Shown here: positions 12,756 through 26,300 of the stretch, piece after piece
Position numbering within the stretch: position 1 is the stretch's first letter
How the letters are laid out: the number at the start of each line of letters is the position of its first letter
DNA from: Antedon mediterranea
Lineage: Eukaryota > Echinodermata > Crinoidea > Comatulida > Antedonidae
Reading direction: 5' to 3'
Length of the DNA stretch: 64,000 bases
Assembly: GCF_964355755.1 (NCBI RefSeq)
Contig: NC_092674.1
Coordinates: forward strand, 31,298,001 to 31,362,000
Program-made: the position numbers and the translations under genes
The notes under the pieces: model-generated
Databases searched by the model: none
What the model saw: only the letters and a program-made list of their open reading frames with translations
Told to the model about the DNA's origin: nothing

Positions 12756-13719
12756 TTTAATTACTGAAATAACAAAAGACAATTCTTTGTGTAATTATAT
12801 GTATATAGATACAGCGACAGACGCAACAGATACATTAACATATGGCTATTTGTAATATCATTTTTAATCAAGTTGAATATGCTATTCGGGAAATACAATT
12901 ATATTTACCAACCCTAGTTTACTGTTGTAGTATAGGCCTAGCAGCAATATAGAATCTATCAATTATTATTAACAGCTGTAATTTATTGAGTACTATTACT
13001 ATACCCAGTCTAGGCCTAGAATAGAAAGGAGTAATTTTAAGTAAGCAAATTTGAAATTTTGCAAGACTTTTGTTGCGCAAATAAAATTGCAAACAATTTT
13101 TTATTTAATTGCGCAAATAATAAATAAATTAATTTTAAATCATAAAAATGCATTAATTTGACTAGGCCTAGGCTAGTTAGACAAGAGCTTTAGGTAGTCT
13201 ATAACAATAGTATACTAGTCCTAGTAAGGGTAAATAAGGTGTAAGGTCTAGGCCTAACTAATCTAAGTCTAACTATAGCCTACTTACTAAAAATACACAA
13301 AAAAGACCATTCCATTCGCATTTAATATTTATCTTTTTTTAAACCAATTTACTGTTATAATATTTAGGCAGGCCTGGCCTAGTAGGCTATTATCTAAACT
13401 AACAAAGTACTGAATATAAGTTAAGAACATTATAAAGTATTAAAATGACAAAAAAAACAAGACTTTTGCAGCCCATGTTAACAAAAGGGGAGTGGCTTAG
13501 CCTAGCCTAATGTGTTAGCTAATATGAGCATCCAGAACGTTCCACACACAACCGCAACGTAAGCGGTGTGGTGGTGTCTCGCGCAGCAGACCCCCAATCA
13601 CTCGGAGCTAGCGCTAACCGGCATAAACAAAGACATGCAAAAACGTTACAATTACATATTTAATACTGTATTTACAGTTAAATAATTGCGCACATTGATT
13701 ACATAAATCTTTAGGTTAC

Positions 13720-13870
13720 CTACCTCTTATCAAGCGAAACGGCTAGAGGAAACACTATTTCTTGAGAAAGCAATATTTAGCAACACAATAAAGACCCACG
13801 CTGGATTTCTCGTGGAGCAATGTGACTGGCTGGAATTAATGTTGTTCAGAACAGAGTTAATACGCATGCG
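13720..13870 (-). other. Probable non-coding first exon of calnexin
   Basis: The first coding exon begins only 8 nt upstream of the ATG, directly after a splice acceptor (TTATTTCAG), so an upstream 5' UTR exon is required. The best donor upstream on this strand is AGGTAG/GTAACC at 13719/13720. The exon would lie in a stretch that also looks like promoter DNA. Its 5' limit is a guess. Confidence 0.4.
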
Positions 13871-15014
13871 TCGTACATCAAAATGGAATTTTTAGTAATT
13901 TCACAATAAAACATTGAATATTATTATTAAAAACATACTGAAAATAGATATTACATAGTCATAAATATTTCTATTCCAAAAAGAGTTACAGTAAACATAT
14001 AAATTACCTGGTGAATATAGCATATAGTTTTATTCGTGGACGTGAAAGGCCTGATTTTATTTTAATTTAAAAAAAATCAATTACCATCCATCAAATCATT
14101 AATAGTTATTACATAATCTATTCTTTCTATTCTATTCTAATCTATCTACTTTTCTTATTTCATTTTGTGATGTATGAAAATCATACATTGTCATTATTAA
14201 ATAGTATGGCCATTACGGGGCCATTACCCTTGGTGGTCCTCTGGGTGGCCAAATGAAATTCATCTATGAATACATTTTTATCTATTTTATGGTGGTACGT
14301 AGGCCTGCCAAAATTAACCTAACAAATGAAAAATATATACAGTTTTATATTGTTTTATGGTGAGTAGACGGCGATCAAAAAATTATTAATTAGATCATTA
14401 TTCGCAGCTGTACTCTATTGCCTTTTATACTAATTTAGGTAGCGTAAGATAAGAAGGTGGTTAAGTTAAGCAGTTCTTTTTTTGTGTGGTAAAAAAGTTA
14501 TATAACTCACCAACAGAGGGCGTTATCGATAAAAACAACTAAACTTCTATCTTTTTGCTGCGTCGCTCCGCAACGAATGACGCTTTTAATTATATATTAT
14601 AATTGACTATGCTAATAAACTAGTAATAAGGTAAATATAAATTATATGTGACTTTCTGAATAACTAGGATTAGTTAATAAACGACCTAGTGCCATGGTTG
14701 TCTGTATACTACCCTATAAAAAGGTTAGCTAGCTAGGCCTATCTAGGCCTAACTATAGAGTCTCTGCCTACTCTCAGCAGAGGTACAAAACTCAAATAAA
14801 CAAGGATCAAAGATGTTTCGGCCCAGAAAGAGACGATTCGGCCCACTTTTAATCCGTTATTTAATGTTTTTATGTTATTATGTTTAGTTTGTATGTATTT
14901 GACAATTGATTTAACATTTTCATTATAGAGAATGCCTTGTCTCACTTACAAGGTACAGTAGAAGTAAAGCAGTAATATTTTGATTGAAAAAACAAGTGTA
15001 AACAAACTCAAACA
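13871..15014. promoter_or_regulatory. Divergent calnexin/BBS7 intergenic region
   Basis: About 1.1 kb between the presumed 5' end of calnexin and the BBS7 start codon, with the two genes transcribed away from each other. No protein-like frame, RNA gene or clear TATA arrangement was found. It must hold both promoters, shared or separate. The short frames in it have no recognisable content. Confidence 0.4.
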
Positions 15015-18000
15015 ATGGAGCTCAATTTAACCAGAGTTGACTATTTACAGGTAAAAACACATAAAATAGCAATTTAACTAGAGTGGACTATTGACAGGTA
15101 AAAACATATAAAATAGCAATTTTAGTATTCAAGTCTACTTCTTCATTCAATTTATTTTAAAATGTTTCTCGTTGTAGGTTGGAGTGACTTGTCCACGCAC
15201 AATGCGTTTGCTGCCAGAGAAGAAGACTAAAGCAGCGCAGAAGGTTGCCGTGGGGGACCAAGAAGGTACCCTTCATTGTTTTGGCATGAAAAAGGGTGAA
15301 ATTGTGGTATGTATTGTTTTTGTAAACCCTCAAACCATGGAGTTTATTCCTTCATTTATTTTCTTTATTTCAGTTATTACATCCATATACAATTCATACA
15401 AAAAACAAAAAAGAGAAACAATTTATACCTCCATGTTTAAATAAGCTCAATTTAGCTGTGTACTAGATATATGTCCACTTACAACTTTGAAATCAATCAT
15501 CATTGAGTGATGGTTACAGTTATTTCATGAATGTTCTCTTTTCTTTAGCAAAATTTTAAGACTCTACCTGGAGCAAAGATAAGCAGGCTGGAACTTGGTG
15601 GTCCTCTTGATGCTGTTCAGGAGAAGATTTTTATTTCATGTGGGTCAGAGGTTAAAGGCTTCAGCAAAAAAGGAAAACAATTCTTGGGATTTGATACTAA
15701 CCTAACAGAAAGTATTAAAACAATGTAAGTGGAAAATGATGGTAGAAAACATTACTTGTATATTATGCATCTCATCTCTGAAAGCGTTTTAGAAACCAGA
15801 GGGTCCACCTAAGTTTGATACAGCATACATGATAATGGTAAACAACTCTTGACAAAAGAAGCCATTATGATTAATAACATACAGTATTTATAAGTACCAA
15901 GAGTGTTCAATCAATTGACCAATCAAATAACAAACAAAGAACCAATCAAAATCAATCAAATAATAAACCAAGAACCAATCAAAAACAAGTAACCAATCAA
16001 AATAAGGAGATGATTTTTTACTTAAATTAATTAATGGTATCAATATTTTTGCATTCTTAGGTGGGTGTGTGGTAGCCATCTGTTACTTGGGGGTAGCTAT
16101 ATCTTCAACCATTATTTAGACTGCAAAGATGAGAACTACTTTCTTTCAAGTGACCACATCAATGATGTTATATGCCTGCCGTTGAAAAAAGTCTCCAACG
16201 TGACTCCAATTCTTGCTTGTCAGGATCGTGTGCTGCGTGCAATTGATGGCTCGGATTTATTGTACGAGGTAGAAGTTGCGGGGCCACCACAAACGATGGC
16301 ACTTTTTGGAAGAGATGGAGGTTTGTAGTAGACATTCCTTTATAACCTTTTCAACAGGGGAGTTCTAACCACTTACTTCTGTCTTATCCTTTGACTCTTT
16401 ATAAACACTTCACATTCAATAATATATTTTTTCTTCAAGGTGAAAATGGAGATGAAGTTTTGTATGGAACATCAGATGGTAAAATTGGATTTGTAGAAAT
16501 AGGAAGGTAAACATTCGTTTATTCAATATATTATATTCCCCACACATATATTAAAAATATACCATGCATAAAAATAGAAATACGCACAAATATATTAAAA
16601 TTACCATACATATATTAAACATATGCACACATATATTAAAATACAAAAAAAATCTGATTCAAGTATATCAAATCACTGGATATATTCTCTTAAACCATAC
16701 TTTTCTAATAATGTTTATCTTTAACAGAGAACATCCAATTCATAAGTGGGAGATTTCAAATGATAAAAGAAGAGGTGGTATTCAGTGCATTGATACCTAT
16801 GACATCACGGCTGATGGTGTGCCTGATATTTTAGTTGGTAGAGATGATGGACAGGTGGAGGTGTATGCATATGATATGACAGAAGACCCAACCATGAAAT
16901 TTAGCCAAGTAAGCAATGTTATTGCTTATCTTATATAGTGAATGGAACTCTAGTAACAAGTCACAGTGACTTTTTAGTCCTCACATACATATTACAGTAC
17001 TTAGTCCAGAACATACCCAAACTTGTATGACTAGATTCCTTCATACACAGTTATTTTAATGTACTACTTTCAATTATAGATAAAAGTTTGCATTTTTTCA
17101 TGAACAATTTGTTTCAAATAGTGTGTGAGAAATCTAATATTATAACTGTTCTTTATAGTCTTTAAGTGAAAGTGTTAGCTCCATTCAAGGTGGAGTTGTT
17201 GGATCGGGAGGTCACGATGAGGTCGTCTGTTGCACATATGCAGGTAAACTAGTTTTTTTTACTCTATTATTCAATAGTTTGTTAAACTAGATTTTGAATC
17301 ATATTCAGTCAAATACACTGATGTAATCAATAAAAAAGTCCTTAAATAGATTAATCTGAACATACAAATAGGCATCAGAATATATGCATTCTGTTTCTAC
17401 AGGCTGGATACAAGGGTTAACAACTGAACCTCAACAAAAGGCAGTGGGTCCGGGTCAAAAGGTCGAAATAAGTGAAGAATCACAAACAAAGATAACAGCG
17501 CTCAAGTAAGTCAAGTCAAATAAACATTTCTTTCATTTTAAATTTTTCCAATCATAATTTTTGAATATGGTTATAATTATTAGTAATTACTTTTTCAAAG
17601 TACATAATAAAAGTAAAATAGTGATATCCATTTATTTGTTATAATTTAATCACTGAAACTATATTGTACAGACATGAAATGGAAGAGTTGCAACGAAAAG
17701 TAATTCATGAACGTGAAATCTATCAGCACGCAGCCTTATCAAAGAAGGACGGCATATCCGCCCTCCCACAATTCAACATTAATGACCACTTCACCTTAAA
17801 CAAGGACGATGCCAGTTATAATTTAAGCATCGAGGTTCAAGTTGCAATTGACAATGTGCTGTTACAGAGTGATGTACCTATTGACCTTTTAGATGTCGAG
17901 AAAAACTCTGCTGTTATAAGCTACAGTGCATGTGATTCTGAGGTGAGTTTTGTCTTAATTTTTTAAAATCTTAATGCAAATAATAAAAAACTTTCCCCAT

Positions 18001-19801
18001 ACTCACCATTTACAAACATTGTAGATTGGTAACTAAAAATAAAATGACCACCATGAAGACCAAAAGATAATGGGATGAACCAAATAAAAAAAAATATTAA
18101 AATGTAAAATATGTAGATATTTACACAATAAACAATGCTGCCCTAAACATGCAAAAATGTAAACAAATCGTGGAAAGCACAAAGACTGGAAATGGAAAAT
18201 TGAACTAAAATTTACAGTTATAGGTTTTTATCTTAATTTAAGAATGGAAACTTTTTATTGGCAACGTACCGATGTCAAGCAAACACAACAAGACTTGAAC
18301 TGAAGGTCAGGTCAATCGAGGGTCAGTATGGCGTTTTGCAGGCATACATCACTCCACGTATTCAGCCCAAAGTCTGCCAAGTGCGCCAATACCTCATAAA
18401 ACCACTCTCTTTGCATCAACGTATACACAAATTGGATGAATCGAGGTAAGTAGATCCACTTATTTGGCTGTTAAAATGACAATTTATGATGATTTATTTA
18501 CTAGGAATAGCCAACTAGTAATATGATAACTATATGATTCGTTCTTCTTTTTTTCTGTCAGAGTAATGAACACCTTGAAGCTGACAGGCAATTTCAGCCT
18601 AGCAGAAATACACTCGTGGGTGAACCAGTGTCTACCTGAAATTCCAGAAAGGACACCACCAGGGGACAGCATCCGCTTCTATTTTATGTCTACATTCCTG
18701 GAAACACAACTAGATTGCTCTTACAGGTACTACTACTACTCTACACTATCAATAAAATGTGATATGCACATATATAGACATGATGTCATATCACTACCAT
18801 ATTTGGGCACATCACACTTTTTTTTATCAAACTAGTTTGATAGTGTAGACGGAACATAAAGAGTATCTCTAGATATCCCCTTAAAGAATGTTCATATTTT
18901 ATGATTAGATGAAGCATTTTGGAATTGGTTGCATCTGTCTACACAAACACATTTCAATTTCTTTTTACCTATAATGATATAGTTTTTAATCTCTACAGAA
19001 AAGGAGAGGGTATTTTCCGATCAGACAATATCTCAACGATTTCAATCATGAAAGACGTTCTAACAAAAGAAGCAACAAAGAGGAAGATCAACCTCAATAT
19101 TTCTTACGAGGTCGTGGATGACACAATTCCTGCAACGCTCTGGAGGATCCATCCTAAGCTGGAGTACCAACTGTTATTAGCAAAGAAGTTCCAACTTATT
19201 GAAGCGCTTAAGGTAAAGGTTCAGACTTATTACTGGACAAAGTGTGGTTTAGGATGTCTACCTTAACACCAAACTAACCTTTAAGAGAAGGATAGTGAAT
19301 GAATTCGCTTATGGTTTAATCCTTGGAAATTTGCCTAAATATAAAGGAAAGCCTTCAATGACAACTTACAATGTTTTAATTTATAACTGATATCATGTTT
19401 ATGTAATAAAAATTATAACATATTTCATGTTTTAGGAACTTCAAATTCATGAGCAAGACTTAACATTTATGTCACCGGAGTATCGACAAATTTTGGATGA
19501 TGCTGACAAACTACAAGATGAATATAAAAAGCAACCATGTCGACTAGAAAGGTTATATGGTAAGTTATAGCAGCAAAAGTACCTGATAACATTATCTATA
19601 TTTTACTAGCCTGTGAAAGGGGTATTTCTTTCCCTGATTAATCTACCTTTTTGTCTTTTAGGTATGATCACTGATTTGTTTATTGACAAGTTTAAGTTCA
19701 AAGGGTCAAATGTCAAATCAAAGGTTCCTCAACTACTTGAAGTCCTGGATCATTATGAGGTTGAAAATCTGATGGAATTCTTCAATACAGGAGGAAATTG
19801 A
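15015..19801 (+). CDS. BBS7: BBS7, BBSome subunit, complete, 14 exons, 717 aa
   Basis: Bardet-Biedl syndrome 7 protein, part of the BBSome coat that moves membrane receptors in and out of cilia. Exons: 15015-15050, 15178-15306, 15549-15724, 16061-16320, 16440-16506, 16728-16908, 17159-17243, 17403-17505, 17672-17942, 18243-18445, 18562-18726, 18999-19212, 19436-19559, 19662-19801. They sum to 2154 nt in frame, 717 aa against 715 in human. The protein begins [16 protein letters not shown], as in the vertebrate gene. The N-terminal half is a beta-propeller ([37 protein letters not shown]). A short coiled coil lies near 345-370 ([15 protein letters not shown]). The C-terminal appendage and platform regions include GINDHF-like, [38 protein letters not shown] and [13 protein letters not shown]. 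Introns hold a MITE and a SINE fragment. No damage was seen. Confidence 0.97.
18739..18854. mobile_element. MITE family 1, copy 2 (BBS7 intron)
   Basis: Begins CTCTACACTATCAA and ends TTTGATAGTGTAGACGGA, giving complementary ends. It contains CCATATTTGG (a CC(A/T)6GG motif) and TGATGTCA. It lies 12 bp after the BBS7 exon ending at 18726. Confidence 0.8.
19265..19350 (+). mobile_element. SINE core fragment in a BBS7 intron
   Basis: The segment AAGGATAGTGAATGAATTCG and the following bases through TTGCC are the near-exact reverse complement of part of the tRNA-derived SINE at 52943-53181. Only the central or 3' part is present, without the tRNA-like head. Confidence 0.65.
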
Positions 19802-19965
19802 ACTATTAAGCAATAAATTAAACCAAACATTTTGAAACATCTAATTAATTGTAATAGTGTATAAAGAAATAGAAATACAGTGATCCATGAAGTATAACCC
19901 AGAAACAAAACAGAGAAATAAATCTGTGTGTCCCATTGGCACGATATTCTTAATGTTTCCCTGTC

Positions 19966-20275
19966 ATGACAGCAAAGAACGCTAACTACAACAACTATGT
20001 ATTTACTATCAAGTGGAATATACGATAATGACAGCAAAGAACGCTAACTACAACAACTATGTATTTACTATCAAGTGGAATATACGATAATGACAGCAAA
20101 GAACGCTAACTACAACAACTATGTATTTACTATCAAGTTGAATATACGATAATGACAGCAAAGAACGCTAACTACAACAACTATGTATTTACTATCAAGT
20201 GGAATATACGATAATGACAGCAAAGAACGCTAACTACAACTATGTATTTACTATCAAGTGGAATATACGATAATG
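19966..20275. repeat. 62-bp tandem repeat, five units, in BBS7 3' UTR
   Basis: Unit begins ATGACAGCAAAGAACGCTAA; period 62 bp (19966, 20028, 20090 and so on). The last unit lacks three bases. Units are almost identical, so the array is recent. It lies 165 bp after the BBS7 stop and before the likely poly(A) signal, so it should be transcribed in the 3' UTR. Confidence 0.9.
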
Positions 20276-20362
20276 AATTAAGATTTTAGCTTAAACTTGT
20301 TTATTGCAAAGTGTTGTGTATTATGTAATTTTGAAATATGGGAGCTGAAAGTAGGTCCTCAA

Positions 20363-20368
20363 AATAAA
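20363..20368 (+). terminator. Likely BBS7 polyadenylation signal
   Basis: AATAAA about 560 bp after the BBS7 stop codon. A second candidate (GAAATAAAC) lies near 20554. Which is used cannot be told from sequence. Confidence 0.4.
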
Positions 20369-20815
20369 GTGCTGAATTGTTCTATATTTTGCATTTTAAA
20401 TTTCCATTTATAAATTTAGGGGGCTGGGGTGTTATGCATTAGTGTCTATTGGAGAGCCTGAAAGTAGTTTCTGGGTTGGGTTTTCCCCATGCTTTGTAAA
20501 TTGTATATATTTATATATAGAAAAGATGCACTACTTATGTTCTGATGTATGTTTGAGAAATAAACAAAATATGAAAATGTATTATGTTGTGATGGTAGTT
20601 TATTACAAAAAATGTACTTTTAGAATTGGTAATATATTACTCACATCTATATCAGAAGCTCATAAATTTAATTTAATGCTAAGAAGTACTGAAAAACCAG
20701 TTTCATTTTCAGTCAATTTACCTTGTGCTGTTGAAGGCCACAAGTGAAATTTGTCATATTTTAAGCATCATGGATGGCAACATTTGAGCATAAACAATTT
20801 AGTCTTCAAGTGATA

Positions 20816-20967
20816 AACTTTATTTGACAAAAAAATGTGACATGCCCAAAAAATGTGATGTGCCCATATATGGACATTATGATGTCATAGCACTACCAAT
20901 CCATATAAGCATTTATAACTACCATATTTGGGCACATCACACTGTTTTTTGTCAAACTAGACAGAAC
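20816..20967. mobile_element. MITE family 1, copy 3
   Basis: TTTGACAAAAAAATGTG at the left and CACTGTTTTTTGTCAAA at the right. It carries both internal CC(A/T)6GG motifs (CCATATATGG and CCATATTTGG) with TGATGTCATAG between them. The outer ends are truncated. It lies between BBS7 and the septin gene. Confidence 0.75.
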
Positions 20968-20968
20968 T

Positions 20969-22320
20969 TTTACATAAAGTACATTTGTCCAGCAAAACAC
21001 CAAATTTGGAAATAAAGAAATATTTGTTCACTCAAGAACAGAATTGTAAAGTAAACAGTGTTAGCCTATGTATGAATTGAATTGCTGGATAAGATCACGA
21101 CCCTCATGCCCACCAAAATAAGAATGAATTAATCATGTGCTAGCTAAGCTAAATATTTACCTTAATAATATAAAACGATAGTAAGTTTCCTACTTACATG
21201 GAATTATCACATGTAGGCCCCTACTATGTATTCCTTTTTAGTTTCACTCTTGTCATGTTGGTACCTTGGCCTACCGTCTTCTTCTGTAGGTTGGTAGGCC
21301 TAGATTATACTATTTGTTTACATATAGCAGTTAATTAAATCAGCAGTTTCTAATCCGAACGCAATCGCTAAACTTCTTCCTTTATAACTTTTGTTTTTGT
21401 TGACAAAATCATATATTACTTACTATTTTATTTCTTATCAAGTAACTCCGTGTTGGTTGTTGTGGTTTTTTTTGCCCGTGTGGCATTTTGTTTTGGGAAT
21501 TCTCTCATCTGTGATCACGGAACATGATTGGTGAATACAACCACGTGATACCATTTTCAGACTTGGCGGATCATTTGAACGTCCCTGTTTACACGTGTAT
21601 CGTCCCTGTTTACACGTGTATCGTTCGCGGCGACCATATCACTCTCATGCGGTGGTATTATATAAAAAGAGAGTACCGAAATGATAAATACTAAAAAAAA
21701 TTCCGATTTATGGAGTTCTTTTGACATGCTAATATATTAAAAGTTGTATTATGATTGAAAATGTAATTAGATTCACGAGAACAATTAATAAACAAAGAAT
21801 GAAATCATGAAAATATTATATGGCCTATATTTTATTAGAAACAACTGTTTACATATTATTATTACTATTAACAATTATAGAGATATGAACTGGCTGAAGA
21901 AAATACATTTGAATGAACTGGGATGCATGTCCTTCTGGTGTATGTAAATACCTATTACTTCTCATGTCAACAAAATACATAATGTAGATGTGTATACATT
22001 AACAGATTCCAATCTCAGTGTCAAATAGTTACCAGGTTGAGTATACCATGTGTTTGGCAGGATGTAATTAAATTATAGGTTGCATAGGCATACATTTCAA
22101 TAATAGACACAACACAGAGAACATATTAACTGAATGTTGAGGTTTTTTTGTATAAATGTATTTCAAAATTACTGTTTTTACGCAATTAAAACATGTTAGC
22201 TTATATTATATAAATGGCAACATTTTTTTGACAAAGGCAGATCTATAACGTTTTTGTAAGTCACACAAAAGGCTATTACAATTTTAATGAGATCTGTTTA
22301 CTGATATTCTAGAAAGAAGA
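20969..22320. other. Intergenic, BBS7 to septin, no recognised gene
   Basis: AT-rich sequence between two convergent genes. The only structured part is at about 21440-21660, which is less AT-rich. It holds a perfect tandem duplication of a 21-bp unit (21580-21600 and 21601-21621) and three CACGTG E-boxes (21542, 21592, 21613). No coding exon is supported. A minus-strand AATAAA lies near 21830. Confidence 0.6.
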
Positions 22321-22325
22321 CAAGC

Positions 22326-22446
22326 TCAAGACCATATGACTGGAAGCCCACTACATCTGCTAAATTCTTGGTCAAGAAACAGAATAGGTTTATCATCCAA
22401 CTGTACTGTCTTGAGGAGATCTAGCCCCTCGGACTCCTTGCTATTT
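22326..22446 (-). other. Candidate alternative terminal exon (septin or orphan)
   Basis: After a plausible acceptor (CAATGTTTTTATAG), one nucleotide completes a codon. A 39-residue stop-terminated frame with protein-like composition follows: it starts NSKESEGLDLLKTVQLDD and ends GLPVIWS. The entry phase matches the septin exon ending at 24545, which leaves two nucleotides of a codon. It does not match the later septin exon at 23755. Splicing here would give a septin without its coiled coil. There is no homology support and the phase match could be chance. Confidence 0.2.
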
Positions 22447-23067
22447 CTATAAAAACATTGGAGCAGAGCGCAAGCAGTTTAAAGATCTCATATTCAATTG
22501 AAAACAGTGCAACTTGTTTTAAGCAAATAATTTAAGCATTTCTACATACAAAACAATTTCTACTTACATAGATTTCGCGTTGTTTTTTTAAGCGCTACAC
22601 AATTTGATGAAATGATGCAAATGTTTTATTTATACTTAAAAATCTATCAATCTACAGACACACAGAATCAATATATAATTTACACATAATGAAGAAAGGA
22701 TGGACACCCTACTTAAATATAAAACATTTAGCGGGTTTTGGCAAAGAAAGTTGCATATTCAACATCTTAACTAATAATAAACTTAATAATTACTAAAAAG
22801 ACAATTATTTCATTCATTATTTTTGTTTAATCACTTTCAAAATTGATGAATTTTATCACATTTGCATTTTGCTAGTAAAATGTAAATATTTTCATAAACT
22901 AAAATTATGAGTATTTTTATTTTGATAGTACGATAATAAATAATCCCCTTGAGGTATTACTAACATTTAAACTAAATATTAACTTATTATTATTGTTTAT
23001 ATACTTTTAAATAATAAAAACTAATGATTATTATGTGGAAAGAAGAGAGTTGTAATTGGATTAAACA

Positions 23068-23073
23068 CATTTA
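23068..23073 (-). terminator. Candidate septin polyadenylation signal
   Basis: AATAAA on the minus strand about 270 bp after the stop codon. Another AATAAA overlaps the stop itself. Usage is unknown. Confidence 0.35.
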
Positions 23074-23342
23074 TTGGTCTAGCCAATATAAAGCATAAAT
23101 AGTAGATTCGACAACTTATATAAAGACTATAAATATAAAAAAACCAATACAAATAAAATGGTCCAAAGTATAAACAATTTAACCATGTGGATGGATCACA
23201 CTGACTGGTTACAACCAGTTGTTGAGAACAAGCTCAAACCGGTTAAATACCATGATTGTATTAAAACCAGTTTAAACTGGTTATAACATGTTAGAGTAAA
23301 TGGTTCAAACTGGTTTAGAAATAATGCTTTTATACAGAATGT

Positions 23343-26300
23343 TTATTTCTTCTTTCCCTTCAATGTGGTGGTTTGGGCAGCCATTTCTTCGGCATGGATT
23401 TGCTTTTGTTTGTTAAATTGGTTTATTTCCTCCTCCAACTCTCTTTTACTATCCTCTAATTTCTTCTTCTCTTCAGCATGTTGCTTTTTCAGTTTCTCAT
23501 ATTGATCATGTAGCTATAACAAATAAAAAAAATAAATGTGTATTCTATTTTTTTAAACATAAAATCACCAATGTAATTTAATGTATTTTATCAGCATGTA
23601 TTGTTTTCTGTAGAGGGCCTATCAGCTGTACTGTCGCTGTTAGTGCTTCCCTTGTGAAATAAATAAACATCAAAATCATTGTAACATCAGGGAGATGTCT
23701 CCCTGGTAACATTACACATTTTTTTTATGTAATTTGTAACTAATTTATGTGTACCTCTTTTTCTTGTTGTTTAAGCTGAGCTTCCTTTTCTTTCACCTTC
23801 TGCACAAACACATGCCTCATTTCATCTTCTCTTGTCTGTAGCTCGTGCATATGCTGCACACGTTTTGCTTCATAGGTCTCCTGTAAACTGGTGGCAAAAT
23901 GGTACAATTCATGATTATTTACTAGTATACAAATAATGCACAAGTCACAGTGCGTTAATTAGTCACGTTTTGCTTTGCTTTTTGCTTCGTATAAATCATG
24001 ATTATTGACTAGTAAGTAATAGTACATCATTTGTTTCCACTTAAGAAAAAGATCATACCATAACAATTGACGTAATTTTGACATCACCATCACTTTTGGA
24101 AACGCGAAAAATGTATGGCAGACCATATTTTACTCGCCATGAAGGCCTATGGCAGACCATATTTTACTCGCCATGAAGGCCTATGGCAGACCATATTTTA
24201 CTCGCCATGAAGGCCTATGGCAGACCATATTTTACTCGCCATGAAGGCCTTTAAACACTGTTCATTGCATAACAAAATCTTGACTTCATGAGTACTCATG
24301 ATTACCCTTATTTTCCTAGAATTTCACTGTTGTTTTAGTTGAAAAATTGTAAATGTTCATTTTATGACTCAAAAGCACTGTCTACATATCAAACTAGTTT
24401 GACAAAAAAAAATGTGATGTGCCCAAATATGGTAGTTATACAGTATGCCAAAATATGGTAGTGATATGACATCATGTCCATATATGGGCACAACACATTT
24501 TTTTGTCACAAAGATTGATAGTGTAGACAGAGCTTAAGTCTTACCTGATTGGTTTGTTGCCTGGTCCTTTATCTTGGAATCCCATCTCCTCTAGCTTACA
24601 ACGTCTGTATAATTCATAATGACTTGTGTGCGTCTCCTCTATCAGGTCTTCCATATTGGTCCGTATCAACATCTCCCGTAGTTTCACAAAATCACAATGA
24701 TTTTCATTCTCAACTGAAAATATTATTTTAAGATAAGATAAAAACTTTATTGTCATGACCACAACAAGGTGAACATGAGATTTGTTTTTCTTAATGCTTA
24801 TAATTACACACACAACACAGAAAAATATATATATAAAGAATAAAATTAGAAAACGCACATGGTTCAAGTTCAAGTTTTTATTGTTTCACACAATACAACA
24901 CAATATGAACAGAAACATAAATTAATAAATACAATTGTGTGAGGAGGACGCATTAAGCCAAGGCTTTATGTTTGGTCCTCCAGAAAACGCACATGGTTAC
25001 AAGAGGGATAAAAATGAGTGAGTTGAGTTATACATGTATTGAGTTGTGGACAAATGATTTCCTACATCATTAATATGTTTAATACAAAAACCAAATCTTT
25101 TAGGGGGGTTGTGGGCGAGTTTATAAGTGGATACATGAAGAAATGCACAAAACAAAATCTCACCTAGCACAGTTCCCCACGGGTACTGTCGTCCTCGTAC
25201 CATCTTGTTACCTAGTTTGATTTCTTCTGTGCTGCCAACCACAGCAAATGGAAGATGACCCTAAAAATGAACAGACAGGGAATGGTATAAGTGCCACCTT
25301 TGAAATGTATCATTAGCTTTCATCACAAAATTACACAAACATGTGCTTACATTCATTGTTGTGTTAAGTCCAGAGACAGCTTCATCGTCGGTAGGAAATT
25401 GGTAGATTTGGACGCCATTTGTTACAAGTTCGTTCATGATCTATAAGACAGATATCATGTTTTGAATATTTAAATTAAAACAAATTACAATGACGTCAAA
25501 TATTGTTACAAGAAAAAAATATGATGGATTTTAAAAACTGTAATGTATCATCCAATGTATTCAAATAATTGTTATTTTTTGATTATCGAAAAGAAAAATT
25601 ATTTGAATACTATACAGAGATCCAGATGAATCTTGTTCCTATCATTCAAGGTGCTATTGGAAGTGTTCAACAGAAATTTGTAACGTAAGAGCAATCAGAG
25701 AGACTTTAAACCTGATGAGTGGACATCTAGTCTTACCTTAATTTTAAATTTGTGAAGTTCACTCTTTGATATAGTATCTGCCTTGGCAATAACTGGTATG
25801 ATGTTAACCTTGCTGTCCAGTTTTTTCATAGTGACCAAGTCGAGTGATTTCAGCCCATGTCCAGTTGGGGCGATGAAGTAAAGGCAGGCGTGAATTCGTG
25901 CGTCATGGTACGAATGTATTGAACGACGGATTTTTAATTCCTCTTGTAGATAGTCTTCAAATTGCTGATCAATGAAGTCAACAATTGGTTTGTAGCTAGA
26001 AAGATTTTTAAAAATGTTTACTGTAACTAGAAACACAACATTCCATAAAAATAAAAAATCAAATATTAAACAAAAATATAAATATCATGAATACAATTTG
26101 TTTGTGCTTAAATTTGATAACAATTGATTATGTATAAACAATTGTTTTTATCAAACCAATGGTACGAATTATGAGATTAATTATTTAATTATATTGTATT
26201 ATTTAAGAATGTACTTAAAATTACACTAAATATTACTATAAACCAATATTAAAAGTACCTTTCTTCTTTATTGATTTGATCTCCAAAGCCTACGGTATCA

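Noticed and set aside
14739-14945. 68-codon minus-strand frame between calnexin and BBS7
   Set aside because: No recognisable content, no splice logic, and it lies in promoter-like DNA.
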